A stretch of 39,828 nt of DNA, taken from contig DVGM01000002.1 in the NCBI GenBank assembly GCA_018712705.1, forward strand, positions 1 to 39,828. The letters are read 5' to 3'. Of the stretch, positions 23,110 through 31,307 are shown in pieces (the first letter of the stretch is position 1; the number at the start of each line of letters is the position of its first letter). The notes under the pieces were generated by a model. The model was not told where the DNA came from. It saw only the letters and a list, made by a program, of their open reading frames with translations, and did no database searches. Both the position numbers and the translations under genes were made by a program. Origin of the DNA: Aphodousia faecalis (lineage in GTDB: Bacteria > Pseudomonadota > Gammaproteobacteria > Burkholderiales > Burkholderiaceae_F).

Positions 23110-25443
23110 GTGGAAAACAAAAACACAAAAAATTATTCACTTTGGGCTTGGCTCTTACTACCCCTGTGGTGTTTGACTTTACTGATTTTATTTCCCCCGC
23201 AAACGTTAGACATCGCGATCAGCGGTCTTTTTTTTGATGGTCAAGGATGGCCGCTGAAAAATGATTTTTTCTTTAATGTTGTTCTGTATAAATCAAGCAA
23301 AATCATTCCCATCGGCGCCGCCTTGGCTTCAGTGTATGTTCTGGTAAAAAATCTGATCGCCAATCGTAGGGGCTTGCAACCGGATTCTTATTGGATTTAT
23401 CGCCCGCTTTACATAATTATTGCGATGCTCGCCTGCGTTTTAGTGGTTTGGTGGTTAAAAGCAAGTACCGGCGTTTATTGCCCCTGGTCTGTCTCTTATT
23501 TTTCAGGGGATCATGCTCTGCGCGAACCGACATGGTCTTGGGTCTTTCAAGACGGGCGCTGTTGGCCTTCCGGTCACTCCGGGACCGGCTTTTGTCTTTT
23601 GGCACTATTTTTTGCATTAAGAGATAAATATCCTCAACTAGCCCGAAAAACCCTTGTAGCTGTTCTTTTATTGGGAACAATTTGTTCTTTGACTCGCATC
23701 GTACAAGGTGCGCATTTTCTCTCCCACACCCTGGCCACTGCTCTTATTGATTGGATAATCTGCGCCGGTCTTTATGTTCTTTGTTTTGATCGCCAAAATA
23801 TTCTGAGACGCATTCTGGCTTTGCCCCGAAAAATCGCTTTCAATCATTTTCTATTTTTATCCGCATTCTTTTGGACGGCATGCTTTAATGCTCCAATTGT
23901 GAGCTCAATCATAAAAAGCGCCTCTGCAGATAAAAATAATCTTTTGCCAACATTAATTCTCGCTTTAGCCGTGAGCGTTTCCGTCTTTTTTCTTTCAATG
24001 TCAATAATTGCCTTACTCGGATTACTGCCTCGGTTAATTTTTAAAGGACTGATGATTTTGCTGACCCTATTGGGGGCTACCTCTCTGGTCGTTTGGCTTT
24101 ACTATGGAATCGCGATGACACCGGACATGGTCAGAAACTTTTTGGCGACAGACTTTCATGAGGCAAGCGGTTACTGGTCCTGGTCATTAGCCCTCAACTT
24201 CATTCTTATCACTCTACCTGGACTGTTGCTAATCAATAGACTTCGTTCTTCCAGACGTCCTGAATCCAAACTGAAAAGACTCGGTATATGCGTTGTCACA
24301 CTTTTATGTGGTGTTTTTGTACTCTTTATCCAGCTTCAACCTTTTTCCGCCCTAATGCGAGGCGATAAAAGCCTGAGGTACTTATTTGCCCCCGTCAACA
24401 TTGTGTACTCGACAAGCAGTACCCTGCTTAGAGATCAAAATCCGGAAAAAGCACAGAAAGTGATTGTTGATGCATCCCCGAAAGCTATTTTCACGTCTGA
24501 TAAGCCGACCCTGTTCGTTGTTCTGATCGGTGAGACAGCCCGCTCTGCCAACTGGCAGTTGGCAAACTACGAAAAAGCGACCAATCCCGAGTTGTCAAAA
24601 CTCAATATCGTCAATATCCCCAAAGTTCAAGCTTGCGGCACGAGCACCGATGTTTCTCTGCCCTGTATGTTAAGCCGCGTTGGTCGTCGAGATTACGACA
24701 GAAAAAGAATTCTCACCGAAGAATCTCTTCCTTCTTTACTGAAACGCGCAGGATTTTCTGTCACGTGGGTCGACAACCAATCCGGCTGCAAAGGAACGTG
24801 CGATGGTGTTCGCGTCACCAAACCCACTCCGGATCCTCTTTACTGCCATGCAGGCACCTGCATGGACGGTGTATTCAACCGTTCGATTGACGAGGCTTTC
24901 AATGCCCTAAAAACTCAAAACCACACCGTACTGTTTTTACACATGATGGGGTCGCACGGCCCCGCTTACTACAAGCGCTCCACCGAGTCCGAAAAGGTAT
25001 TCGGCAAAGAATGCACCGATCCAACCTTTAAGAGCTGCTCAAAGGAGAGCATTCGGGCGGCCTACGACTCCAGCATTCGCTACACCGACCGTGTTGTCGC
25101 GGAATTGATCCGCAAATTACAGAATAGAGCGGATATCAACACCGCCTTAATCTACCTATCTGATCACGGAGAAAGCTTGGGCGAAAACGGTCTATACCTT
25201 CATGGAGCACCATACTACATCGCACCAGACGAACAAAAAATCGTACCGATGGTGATGTGGTTTTCAGAGCCATTTAAGAAGAACTACACGATTGATACAC
25301 GGGTGATTGAAGAAAATAGCCACAAGCCCGTCACACACGACCACCTTTATCACACCATTTTGGGGCTATTGAATGTCCGCTCCAGCACTTATGACTCCCA
25401 ATGGGACTTAAGTGCTAACCATGCAAAACAAAGGGCAAATTAG
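23110..25443 (+). CDS. PAP2 phosphatase-phosphoethanolamine transferase fusion (LpxE/LpxT-like plus EptA/MCR-like)
   Basis: A 777-residue fusion. Residues about 1-235 form a membrane PAP2 phosphatase: KASTGVYCPW, WPSGHSGTGF (His156) and TRIVQGAHFLSH (His202). Five or so more helices lead to an EptA/MCR-type periplasmic domain (about 450-777). That domain has Glu475 in GETAR, ACGTSTDVSLPC with nucleophile Thr513 and paired Cys509/Cys519, MGSHGPAYYKR, and YLSDHGES with Asp685-His686. Known relatives remove lipid A phosphate and add phosphoethanolamine, raising polymyxin resistance. Here both steps may sit in one chain, comparable to the neighbouring lpxE-eptA genes of Helicobacter and the mcr-1-pap2 pair. 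Start is GTG 23110 with AAAGGGA upstream. Which phosphate is removed is not evident. Confidence 0.9.
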   Translation: MENKNTKNYSLWAWLLLPLWCLTLLILFPPQTLDIAISGLFFDGQGWPLKNDFFFNVVLYKSSKIIPIGAALASVYVLVKNLIANRRGLQPDSYWIYRPLYIIIAMLACVLVVWWLKASTGVYCPWSVSYFSGDHALREPTWSWVFQDGRCWPSGHSGTGFCLLALFFALRDKYPQLARKTLVAVLLLGTICSLTRIVQGAHFLSHTLATALIDWIICAGLYVLCFDRQNILRRILALPRKIAFNHFLFLSAFFWTACFNAPIVSSIIKSASADKNNLLPTLILALAVSVSVFFLSMSIIALLGLLPRLIFKGLMILLTLLGATSLVVWLYYGIAMTPDMVRNFLATDFHEASGYWSWSLALNFILITLPGLLLINRLRSSRRPESKLKRLGICVVTLLCGVFVLFIQLQPFSALMRGDKSLRYLFAPVNIVYSTSSTLLRDQNPEKAQKVIVDASPKAIFTSDKPTLFVVLIGETARSANWQLANYEKATNPELSKLNIVNIPKVQACGTSTDVSLPCMLSRVGRRDYDRKRILTEESLPSLLKRAGFSVTWVDNQSGCKGTCDGVRVTKPTPDPLYCHAGTCMDGVFNRSIDEAFNALKTQNHTVLFLHMMGSHGPAYYKRSTESEKVFGKECTDPTFKSCSKESIRAAYDSSIRYTDRVVAELIRKLQNRADINTALIYLSDHGESLGENGLYLHGAPYYIAPDEQKIVPMVMWFSEPFKKNYTIDTRVIEENSHKPVTHDHLYHTILGLLNVRSSTYDSQWDLSANHAKQRAN

Positions 25444-25463
25444 GAAAGCGCAGACTAGAAACA

Positions 25464-25496
25464 GAAAAAGGAACCTGAAATCCAGATTCCTTTTTC
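25464..25496. terminator. Bidirectional terminator between PAP2-EptA gene and tRNA-Val
   Basis: GAAAAAGGAA at 25464-25473 pairs with TTCCTTTTTC at 25487-25496, with inner CCTG-type pairing bringing the loop to about five bases. The A-run and T-run make it usable in both directions: for the upstream protein gene and for the tRNA on the minus strand. Confidence 0.85.
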
Positions 25497-25504
25497 AAAA
25501 ATTT

Positions 25505-25581
25505 TGGTAGGCACGATTGGACTCGAACCAACGACCCCCACCATGTCAAGGTGATGCTCTAACCAACTGAGCTACGTGCCT
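25505..25581 (-). tRNA. tRNA-Val (GAC)
   Basis: A complete cloverleaf on the minus strand, 77 nt including an encoded CCA. The acceptor stem is AGGCACG/CGTGCCT, the D-arm GCTC...GAGC, the anticodon stem TCACC/GGTGG with loop TTGACAT (anticodon GAC, valine), and the T-loop TTCGAGT. A strong promoter lies just upstream and a terminator just downstream, so it is a single-gene unit. Confidence 0.97.
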
Positions 25582-25595
25582 GTTGCGAGTTGCGT

Positions 25596-25624
25596 ATATT
25601 ATCAGAGGTTTTTTCGGTTTGCAA
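25596..25624 (-). promoter_or_regulatory. sigma70 promoter of tRNA-Val
   Basis: Minus strand: TTGCAA (25624-25619), an exact 17-bp spacer, and TAATAT (25601-25596). Initiation would fall about seven bases before the mature tRNA 5' end. A G/C-containing discriminator follows, as expected for a stable-RNA promoter. Confidence 0.85.
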
Positions 25625-25644
25625 GAGGCTATGTTAAAAAATTT

Positions 25645-25685
25645 ACTTAATTTCAAATTAAGTTAATTGAAAATTAAGTTAATTT
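25645..25685. repeat. Short inverted and direct repeats over the DUF234 ATPase promoter
   Basis: ACTTAATTT and AAATTAAGT (25645-25663) form a dyad around a C. The 14-mer AAATTAAGTTAATT occurs at 25655-25668 and again at 25671-25684, and AAATTAA-G-TTAATTT at 25671-25685 is a second dyad. The arrangement overlaps the -35 box and spacer listed next and looks like an operator. Confidence 0.75.
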
Positions 25686-25695
25686 AAGATACAGT
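25667..25695 (+). promoter_or_regulatory. Probable promoter of the DUF234 ATPase gene
   Basis: TTGAAA (25667-25672), a 17-bp spacer and TACAGT (25690-25695) lie 31 bases before the ATG at 25727. The core promoter is interleaved with the repeats at 25645-25685, suggesting repression or autoregulation. Confidence 0.55.
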
Positions 25696-25726
25696 ATCCA
25701 AGAAAATAAATTCTGACGAGGTTCTT

Positions 25727-27064
25727 ATGCGTTTTTATGGCCGTGAAGAAGAAATTAAAGCATTGCAGCATTTTTTAGAGATTGTCATCTCCTCTCATTG
25801 CTCTCAACTTGTCAACGTCCTGGGGCGCAGAAGAGTAGGGAAAACGACTTTAATCGCCAAAGCGTTTGAAAATTGCTCCCATCCTGTATTTTCTTTTGTC
25901 ATTCAGGAGCGTTCCGAAGAGGCAACCGCAACCGCTTGGCTTGGCGCTCTGATTCAAACATACAAACCGGAATTTATTCCAAACTGCAAATCCATTGTTG
26001 ATGTGCTCTCTTTTGCCATGACCTTGTCAAAGGAAAAACCTTGTATTTTCATCATTGACGAGTGCCAAGAACTCAACAAGGTTTCGCCGGGCTTTTGGAG
26101 TCAATTACAAGCCGTATGGGATAGAAAAAAAGACACCTCCCAAATGCTCTTGGTAATGAGCGGATCCATCATTTCTGCAATGGAGCAGATTTTCGGCGAT
26201 CATAGCCAACCAATGTACGGGCGGTCATCATGCCGAATTGAAGTCATGCCCTTTACACCGTCTGTACTCAAACAGATCCTGCTTGAAGAGGTCGGCAAAT
26301 TTGACCCCAAAGATCTGCTGACTGTCTATGCGATCACTGGTGGAGTAGCCGCCTATGTTGAACTACTCAGCAAACAACAGGCTCTTTCAGCCTCCAAAGC
26401 CATACGCTTTCTTTTCTCCATTGAAGGCGGCTGGCTCAGAGCCGAAGGTAACGTCTATCTGGCAAACGAATTTCAACGAAAATTCAGTGTATACAAAGAC
26501 ATTTTGCATGCGATTGCTTCGGGCGATACGAAATGGAACGAAATCCAAGATCGCATCCCAGAAAATATCAGCTCTTACCTAAGAAGACTTGAAGAGTTTC
26601 GACTTATCGACCGCCAGTATCCCATTTTGGATGAAGCTTCTCCAAGAAAATCTCGCTATCGAATTGCTGATCCGTATTTACGGTTTTGGCTCACTTTTGT
26701 AGATACTATTCGAATGACCGATTTAGCCGCTTACCACCATTGGGATAAGTTGGTTGAGCTCTGTGAGGAAGGACTTCCGTCATTTCTTGGAAAAACGCTA
26801 GAGCGGTGGTTCATCAGTTCGTATCTGGAAAGTGGCCAATGGTCTCCGGTCGGTTCTTGGTGGGATAACAAGGGCCTTCACGAAATTGATTTGATCGCCG
26901 TTGACGAAACAAACAAACAAATCGTTTTCGGAGAAGCTAAACTGAACCCCGAAAAATATGACAAGAAAAAATTGGAGCAATCCAGTCAGGCGTTTTTATC
27001 GCAACATAAAAAATACGCCGATTACTCCAAAAAATTGGTCGGACTTTTCCCAGAAAACATGTAA
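25727..27064 (+). CDS. Archaeal-type AAA ATPase with DUF234 nuclease-like domain
   Basis: A 445-residue P-loop protein. It opens with FYGREEEI, typical of this ATPase clade, then Walker A GRRRVGKT (residues 33-40), Walker B CIFIIDECQEL and LLVMSGSIIS as sensor. A winged-helix region leads to KSRYRIADPYLRFWLTFV, the usual entry into DUF234. The C-terminal PD-(D/E)XK-like motif appears intact: Asp388 in HEIDLIAV and Glu403-x-Lys405 in FGEAK. GAGG lies six bases before ATG 25727. It stands alone between a tRNA and a convergent helicase gene. The cellular role of the family is unknown; a nuclease or defence-like function is only a possibility. Confidence 0.85.
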   Translation: MRFYGREEEIKALQHFLEIVISSHCSQLVNVLGRRRVGKTTLIAKAFENCSHPVFSFVIQERSEEATATAWLGALIQTYKPEFIPNCKSIVDVLSFAMTLSKEKPCIFIIDECQELNKVSPGFWSQLQAVWDRKKDTSQMLLVMSGSIISAMEQIFGDHSQPMYGRSSCRIEVMPFTPSVLKQILLEEVGKFDPKDLLTVYAITGGVAAYVELLSKQQALSASKAIRFLFSIEGGWLRAEGNVYLANEFQRKFSVYKDILHAIASGDTKWNEIQDRIPENISSYLRRLEEFRLIDRQYPILDEASPRKSRYRIADPYLRFWLTFVDTIRMTDLAAYHHWDKLVELCEEGLPSFLGKTLERWFISSYLESGQWSPVGSWWDNKGLHEIDLIAVDETNKQIVFGEAKLNPEKYDKKKLEQSSQAFLSQHKKYADYSKKLVGLFPENM

Positions 27065-27081
27065 TCGATCAATAAGTTAAA

Positions 27082-27102
27082 GGGGAGGATTTTTTCCTCC
27101 CC
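27082..27102. terminator. Hairpin between convergent ATPase and helicase genes
   Basis: GGGGAGGA at 27082-27089 pairs with TCCTCCCC at 27095-27102 around TTTTT. It lies between the two facing stop codons. A short TTT tail follows on the minus strand only, so it most plausibly ends the helicase transcript and perhaps both. Confidence 0.7.
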
Positions 27103-27110
27103 AAGCCTCA

Positions 27111-29480
27111 TTAGAGTTTAGTTAATTTAGCCAGAGACAAAAGCAACTCTTTAGTTCCAACATCATCAAATTGCACACGGATACGCGCATCGTCACCCAA
27201 ACCTGTCAGACCCACCACAGACCCATCTCCAAAACGGGCGTGGCGGACGCGATTGCCAATGGAAAATCCTTTGAATTCTGCTTTTGCAGCCATTTTCTTA
27301 ACAGCGGGATCCATTTTGGCTCGTGCAAAACCGGTAGAACCCCCGTAAGAGCCGGCGCGCCCATACCCTGAAGAAGAACCATAGCGACTGCCGTATCCGG
27401 CAGACGAACGAAAACCAGCCGAACGGCCATAACGGGGTGATGAATAGCCCTCATTCCAACTTAAGGACTGATCCTCATCTTCGATAGCCACGGAACGTTT
27501 TCGATCGTAGAGGAATAGTAAATGCTCCTCATCAATTTCATTGATAAATTGACTGGGACCGGAATCCATGTATTGCCCTCTAAGCATTCTTGAAAGAGCA
27601 AAACTTAAGTGCAGATTTTTTCTCGCGCGGGTAATAGCCACGTACATTAAGCGGCGCTCTTCAGCTAGTCCCTTGGGGTCATTAGCGCTGTTGGCGTGCG
27701 GGAAAAGCCCATCTTCAACACCGGTAATAAACACAATGTCAAATTCAAGACCCTTGGCAGCGTGCACCGTCATCAGCTGCACGGCGTCTTCCCCTTTTTG
27801 CGCTTGGTTATCTCCTGCTTCTAACGCCGCATGAGACAAAAAGCCCGCCAATGAAGTCATTTCATCATCGGCGCCGTCGGCTTCCACTTCGTCGCTGCGC
27901 GCTTCAATGCTGATTCCTTCTTCCTTGAGGTAGGCCTGAGCCGCATTTTGCAGTTCTTCCAAGTTTTCAAGGCGCTCCTGCCCTTCACGGTCTTTTTTGT
28001 AATGATCATTTAGTCCAGAGCGATCCGTCACCGCCGCGATCATATCAGGCAGAGGCAAACACGAATACTCAAAGCGCATCGCATCAATAAGCTGCGTGAA
28101 GGCGCGAAGCTTGGTTCCCGCCGCGCCTTCAAGACTTTGCGTGGCCTCATAAAGACTTTCACTGGCTTCAATGGCTTTTTGCTGCAACGTTTCAATGCTC
28201 TTAGCGCCGATTCCACGCATCGGAAAATTCACCACACGCAAAAAGGCCGTGTCATCTTTCGGATTTTCAATCAAACGCAAATAGGCTAAAGCGTGTTTAA
28301 TTTCGGCTCGATCAAAAAAGCGCAATCCTCCGTAAACCTTATAGGGGATACCCGCTCCCACAAGCGCCTGTTCAATCACGCGGCTTTGGGCATTGGATCG
28401 ATACAAAATAGCGATTTCATGTTTTTTAACACCGCGCCCCACGGCCTCACGGATTTCCTGAACACAATACTGTGCCTCATCGCGATCATCGCTGGCACGA
28501 AACACTCGAATACGCTCACCGTCTCCGGAACTCGTCCAAAGGTCTTTACCCAAACGGTCATCATTGTGCGCAATCAATTCATTGGCGGCGTTGAGAATGT
28601 GACCGAAAGAGCGGTAATTTTGTTCAAGCTTAACGAGGTGACGAATCTGAAAATCCCTTTGAAAATCCATCATATTGCCGACGTTGGCTCCGCGGAAAGC
28701 ATAAATGGATTGGTCATCGTCACCCACGGCAAAGACACAGTTGCCGTCAAATTCCCTGACACCGGCGGCTGAAAAACCACCAAGCAATTTAAGCCATTTG
28801 TACTGCAGACGGTTTGTATCCTGAAACTCATCGACCAAAATAAAACGGAAACGATCCTGATAATGCCTGCGGATCATTTCATTTCGAGCCAAAAGCTCAT
28901 AACTTCTCAACAACAATTCGCCGAAATCCGCCACGCCCTCACGATTGCACTGCTCTTCGTAGAGTGCGTAGATCTTGGCCATATTTTCTTTTTTACCGAA
29001 TTCCGCGGTCATGTCGCGCGCACGCAACCCCTCTTCTTTAGCGCTGGCGATATAGTTTTGCACGTCTTTAGGCGGATACTCATCAACGCTGATACCATGC
29101 GCCTTCATTAGTCGTTTAATCGCGGAGAGCTGATCGGTTTGATCCAGAATTTGGAATGTCTGTGGCAACCCCGCTTCCTTAAAGTGGCGTCTGAGCATAC
29201 GGTTGCAAAGTCCATGAAATGTCCCCACCCACATACCACGAGTGTTCACGGGGATGGACGCCTGAATGCGAGTGAGCATTTCTTTTGCCGCTTTATTGGT
29301 GAAAGTCACGGCGAGAATTTCCAAGGGACTGGCCATTGACTGCTCAATAAGCCATGCAATTCGGGTTGTAAGCACGCGGGTTTTGCCCGATCCGGCGCCA
29401 GCCAGAATCAAGGCGCTCTCTGCTGGAAGCGTTACGGCTGCTTTCTGTTCAGGATTTAATTTATCGATAAAACTCACCAT
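27111..29480 (-). CDS. uvrD: UvrD/PcrA/Rep-family DNA helicase
   Basis: A 789-residue superfamily 1A 3'-5' helicase. Motif Q/I reads LNPEQKAAV and LAGAGSGKT; motif II is FILVDEFQDTN, motif III VGDDDQSIYAFRGA, and motif VI VAITRARKNLHL. Such enzymes unwind DNA in excision and mismatch repair or at stalled forks. The C-terminal module VRHARFGDGSVVGLTGLGDDARIRVQFDDVG is the Tudor-like element of UvrD/PcrA. Between core and Tudor lies a low-complexity stretch of about 45 residues rich in Gly, Ser, Tyr and Arg. UvrD is the likeliest name, with Rep or PcrA less likely. It starts 64 bases after rmlC on the same strand. Its ribosome site is modest (AGAAG). Confidence 0.92.
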   Translation of the reverse strand: MVSFIDKLNPEQKAAVTLPAESALILAGAGSGKTRVLTTRIAWLIEQSMASPLEILAVTFTNKAAKEMLTRIQASIPVNTRGMWVGTFHGLCNRMLRRHFKEAGLPQTFQILDQTDQLSAIKRLMKAHGISVDEYPPKDVQNYIASAKEEGLRARDMTAEFGKKENMAKIYALYEEQCNREGVADFGELLLRSYELLARNEMIRRHYQDRFRFILVDEFQDTNRLQYKWLKLLGGFSAAGVREFDGNCVFAVGDDDQSIYAFRGANVGNMMDFQRDFQIRHLVKLEQNYRSFGHILNAANELIAHNDDRLGKDLWTSSGDGERIRVFRASDDRDEAQYCVQEIREAVGRGVKKHEIAILYRSNAQSRVIEQALVGAGIPYKVYGGLRFFDRAEIKHALAYLRLIENPKDDTAFLRVVNFPMRGIGAKSIETLQQKAIEASESLYEATQSLEGAAGTKLRAFTQLIDAMRFEYSCLPLPDMIAAVTDRSGLNDHYKKDREGQERLENLEELQNAAQAYLKEEGISIEARSDEVEADGADDEMTSLAGFLSHAALEAGDNQAQKGEDAVQLMTVHAAKGLEFDIVFITGVEDGLFPHANSANDPKGLAEERRLMYVAITRARKNLHLSFALSRMLRGQYMDSGPSQFINEIDEEHLLFLYDRKRSVAIEDEDQSLSWNEGYSSPRYGRSAGFRSSAGYGSRYGSSSGYGRAGSYGGSTGFARAKMDPAVKKMAAKAEFKGFSIGNRVRHARFGDGSVVGLTGLGDDARIRVQFDDVGTKELLLSLAKLTKL

Positions 29481-29544
29481 CTTTACTTCTCATTCAACAG
29501 GCAATGAAAAGGCAGTATTGTGCCAAAAAAAGAAAGGAAAATTC

Positions 29545-30093
29545 TCAAAAATTTTCGCTTTGACGCCAGGCAAAAAACGTTTGTGCCAATCGATCTTTTT
29601 CCGAAACGGTCAAGGGACCGACATCAGGCCAATCAATGGCTAAATTAGTATCGTTATAGACAATGGCCGCCTCGTCTTCGGGGTAATAAAAATCGGTGCA
29701 ACGATACCAAACCCGAGCCACGCCAGATAGCGTCAGAAAACCGTGGGCAAAGCCTTCGGGAATGTAGAGTTGGCTGAAATCCCTATCGGAGAGTGTTGTG
29801 GCAAACCACCGCCCAAATGTCTCAGATTCTTTCCTTAAGTCCAGCGCTACGTCATAAATCTCACCCTGAACAACAGTAATCAGCTTGCCCTGAGGATGTT
29901 TTTTTTGAAAATGCAGCCCTCTGAGCGTTCCTTTTTTAGAAACGGATAAGTTATCTTGCACAAAGGTTAATTCCTGCCACAAATCTTCATAACGGACCGC
30001 CTGCCAAACTTCGCAAAAAGTACCGCGGTTGTCCCGATGCAGATCGGGAAAAATTTTGATTAAACCTTCAAACGCTGTTTTTTCAATTTTCAT
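29545..30093 (-). CDS. rmlC: dTDP-4-dehydrorhamnose 3,5-epimerase
   Basis: A 182-residue cupin epimerase acting on dTDP-4-keto-6-deoxyglucose on the way to dTDP-rhamnose. The family motifs FPDLHRDNRGTFCEVW, FVQDNLSVSKKGTLRGLHFQ, GKLITVVQGEIYDVALDLR and IPEGFAHGFLTLS are all present, including the catalytic His in RGLHFQ. ATG 30093 shares one base with the rmlB stop (TGATG) and has GGGAAG upstream; GTG 30096 is an alternative. Coupling to rmlB is clear. The rmlA and rmlD partners are not in the window, so the final sugar could be rhamnose or another dTDP-deoxyhexose. Confidence 0.95.
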   Translation of the reverse strand: MKIEKTAFEGLIKIFPDLHRDNRGTFCEVWQAVRYEDLWQELTFVQDNLSVSKKGTLRGLHFQKKHPQGKLITVVQGEIYDVALDLRKESETFGRWFATTLSDRDFSQLYIPEGFAHGFLTLSGVARVWYRCTDFYYPEDEAAIVYNDTNLAIDWPDVGPLTVSEKDRLAQTFFAWRQSENF

Positions 30094-31157
30094 CACAGCT
30101 TCCCATAACGTTTAACCCAATCCGGATACACACCGCTTTTAACGGAATCAAGCCAGGCATCATTTTCCAAATACCACTGCAGCGTTCGATGAAGGCCTTC
30201 GATCAAGCGCACTTTCGGAGCAAATCCCAATTCACGCTCACTGTCCACACTATCCATGGCATAACGGAAATCGTGTCCGGGTCTGTCACTGACAAACGTG
30301 ATGGCTTCCTCATGAGGCAATAAACCCGGGCAGGCTGAATCCATCAAAGTGCAAAGCGCACGAATCAGTTTGATGTTCGGTACCTCTTCACCGGTTCCGA
30401 TGTTGTATGTGGCCCCTGCTCTGCCCTTTTTAACTATCTGCAAGAGAGCCGCCGCATGATCGGTCACATACATCCATTCGCGGATATTTTCTCCATTGCC
30501 GTATAGGGGTAAAGTCAAACCGCTTCGGGCTCGATCAATCATAAGCGGGATCAATTTCTCGGGAAATTGTCTTGGCCCGTAATTGTTACAGGCATGCTCC
30601 ACAATGACCGGAAAGCCAAATGTTCGCCAATAACTGAGAGCAATCATTTCGCCTGCAGCTTTACTTGCCGCATAGGGGCTGCTTGGCCGATAGCGGCTCG
30701 TAAGGGCAAAAGGAGGATCGTTAGCCTGAAGAGATCCGTACACTTCATCGGTTGAAACATAGATAAAGCGGAAGGACTCTTTTCTTGCTCCTCGCATCGC
30801 CTTCCAATAGGTACGTGCCACTTCCAGCAACTTTTGTGTCGCCGTCACATTGTTTTCAATAAAAACCGAAGGATCGTCAATAGAACGATCAACGTGTGTT
30901 TGAGCTGCCAAGTGGACAATGGCGTTCGGTTTAAAACTTTTTATCGCCTCAAGCATTGCATCGGCATCGGCAACATCGGCCTGAAGAAACTTATGCGACT
31001 TGTTTTGAAGTGCTTTTTCAAGATTGAGCAGGTTGCCGCAGTAGTCCAGTTTATCAACCGTTAAAACACTGTAGCCCGCTGCCAAGGCGGCGTCAACAAA
31101 GTGAGATCCGATGAAACCCGCCCCGCCTGTCACCAGTATTTTTTCTTTTTGCATCAT
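30093..31157 (-). CDS. rmlB: dTDP-glucose 4,6-dehydratase
   Basis: A 354-residue short-chain dehydrogenase-type enzyme converting dTDP-glucose to dTDP-4-keto-6-deoxyglucose with bound NAD. The Rossmann motif is VTGGAGFIGSHFV near the N-terminus, followed by HLAAQTHVDRS, STDEVYGSL and the catalytic YAASK (YxxxK). EHACNNYGPRQFPEKLIPL is typical of RmlB. ATG 31157 or the adjacent ATG 31154 may be used. The gene is divergent from the racemase gene and heads an operon with rmlC and possibly the helicase. The product feeds surface polysaccharide synthesis. Confidence 0.96.
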   Translation of the reverse strand: MMQKEKILVTGGAGFIGSHFVDAALAAGYSVLTVDKLDYCGNLLNLEKALQNKSHKFLQADVADADAMLEAIKSFKPNAIVHLAAQTHVDRSIDDPSVFIENNVTATQKLLEVARTYWKAMRGARKESFRFIYVSTDEVYGSLQANDPPFALTSRYRPSSPYAASKAAGEMIALSYWRTFGFPVIVEHACNNYGPRQFPEKLIPLMIDRARSGLTLPLYGNGENIREWMYVTDHAAALLQIVKKGRAGATYNIGTGEEVPNIKLIRALCTLMDSACPGLLPHEEAITFVSDRPGHDFRYAMDSVDSERELGFAPKVRLIEGLHRTLQWYLENDAWLDSVKSGVYPDWVKRYGKL

Positions 31158-31307
31158 GGCCTATCGCTTGCGTTACTTTTTGCCAACAAATTCTTCAATT
31201 GAACTGAACGGATTGTATTACACTTGATTGTAGCGAAGCGAGTAATTCCGACCGCAGGTTGGTTTTTGTGCGCTTACTTTATTACGAGAAGTCTTGAGGA
31301 GCTGTCT

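Noticed and set aside
25727..27064. Integration at tRNA-Val as a genomic island
   Set aside because: No integrase gene, no second copy of the tRNA 3' end and no island-like gene content were seen beside the tRNA.
28293..28772. 159-residue open frame opposite the helicase gene
   Set aside because: It is an antisense shadow of a well-supported uvrD frame, with no family resemblance and no sensible ribosome site.
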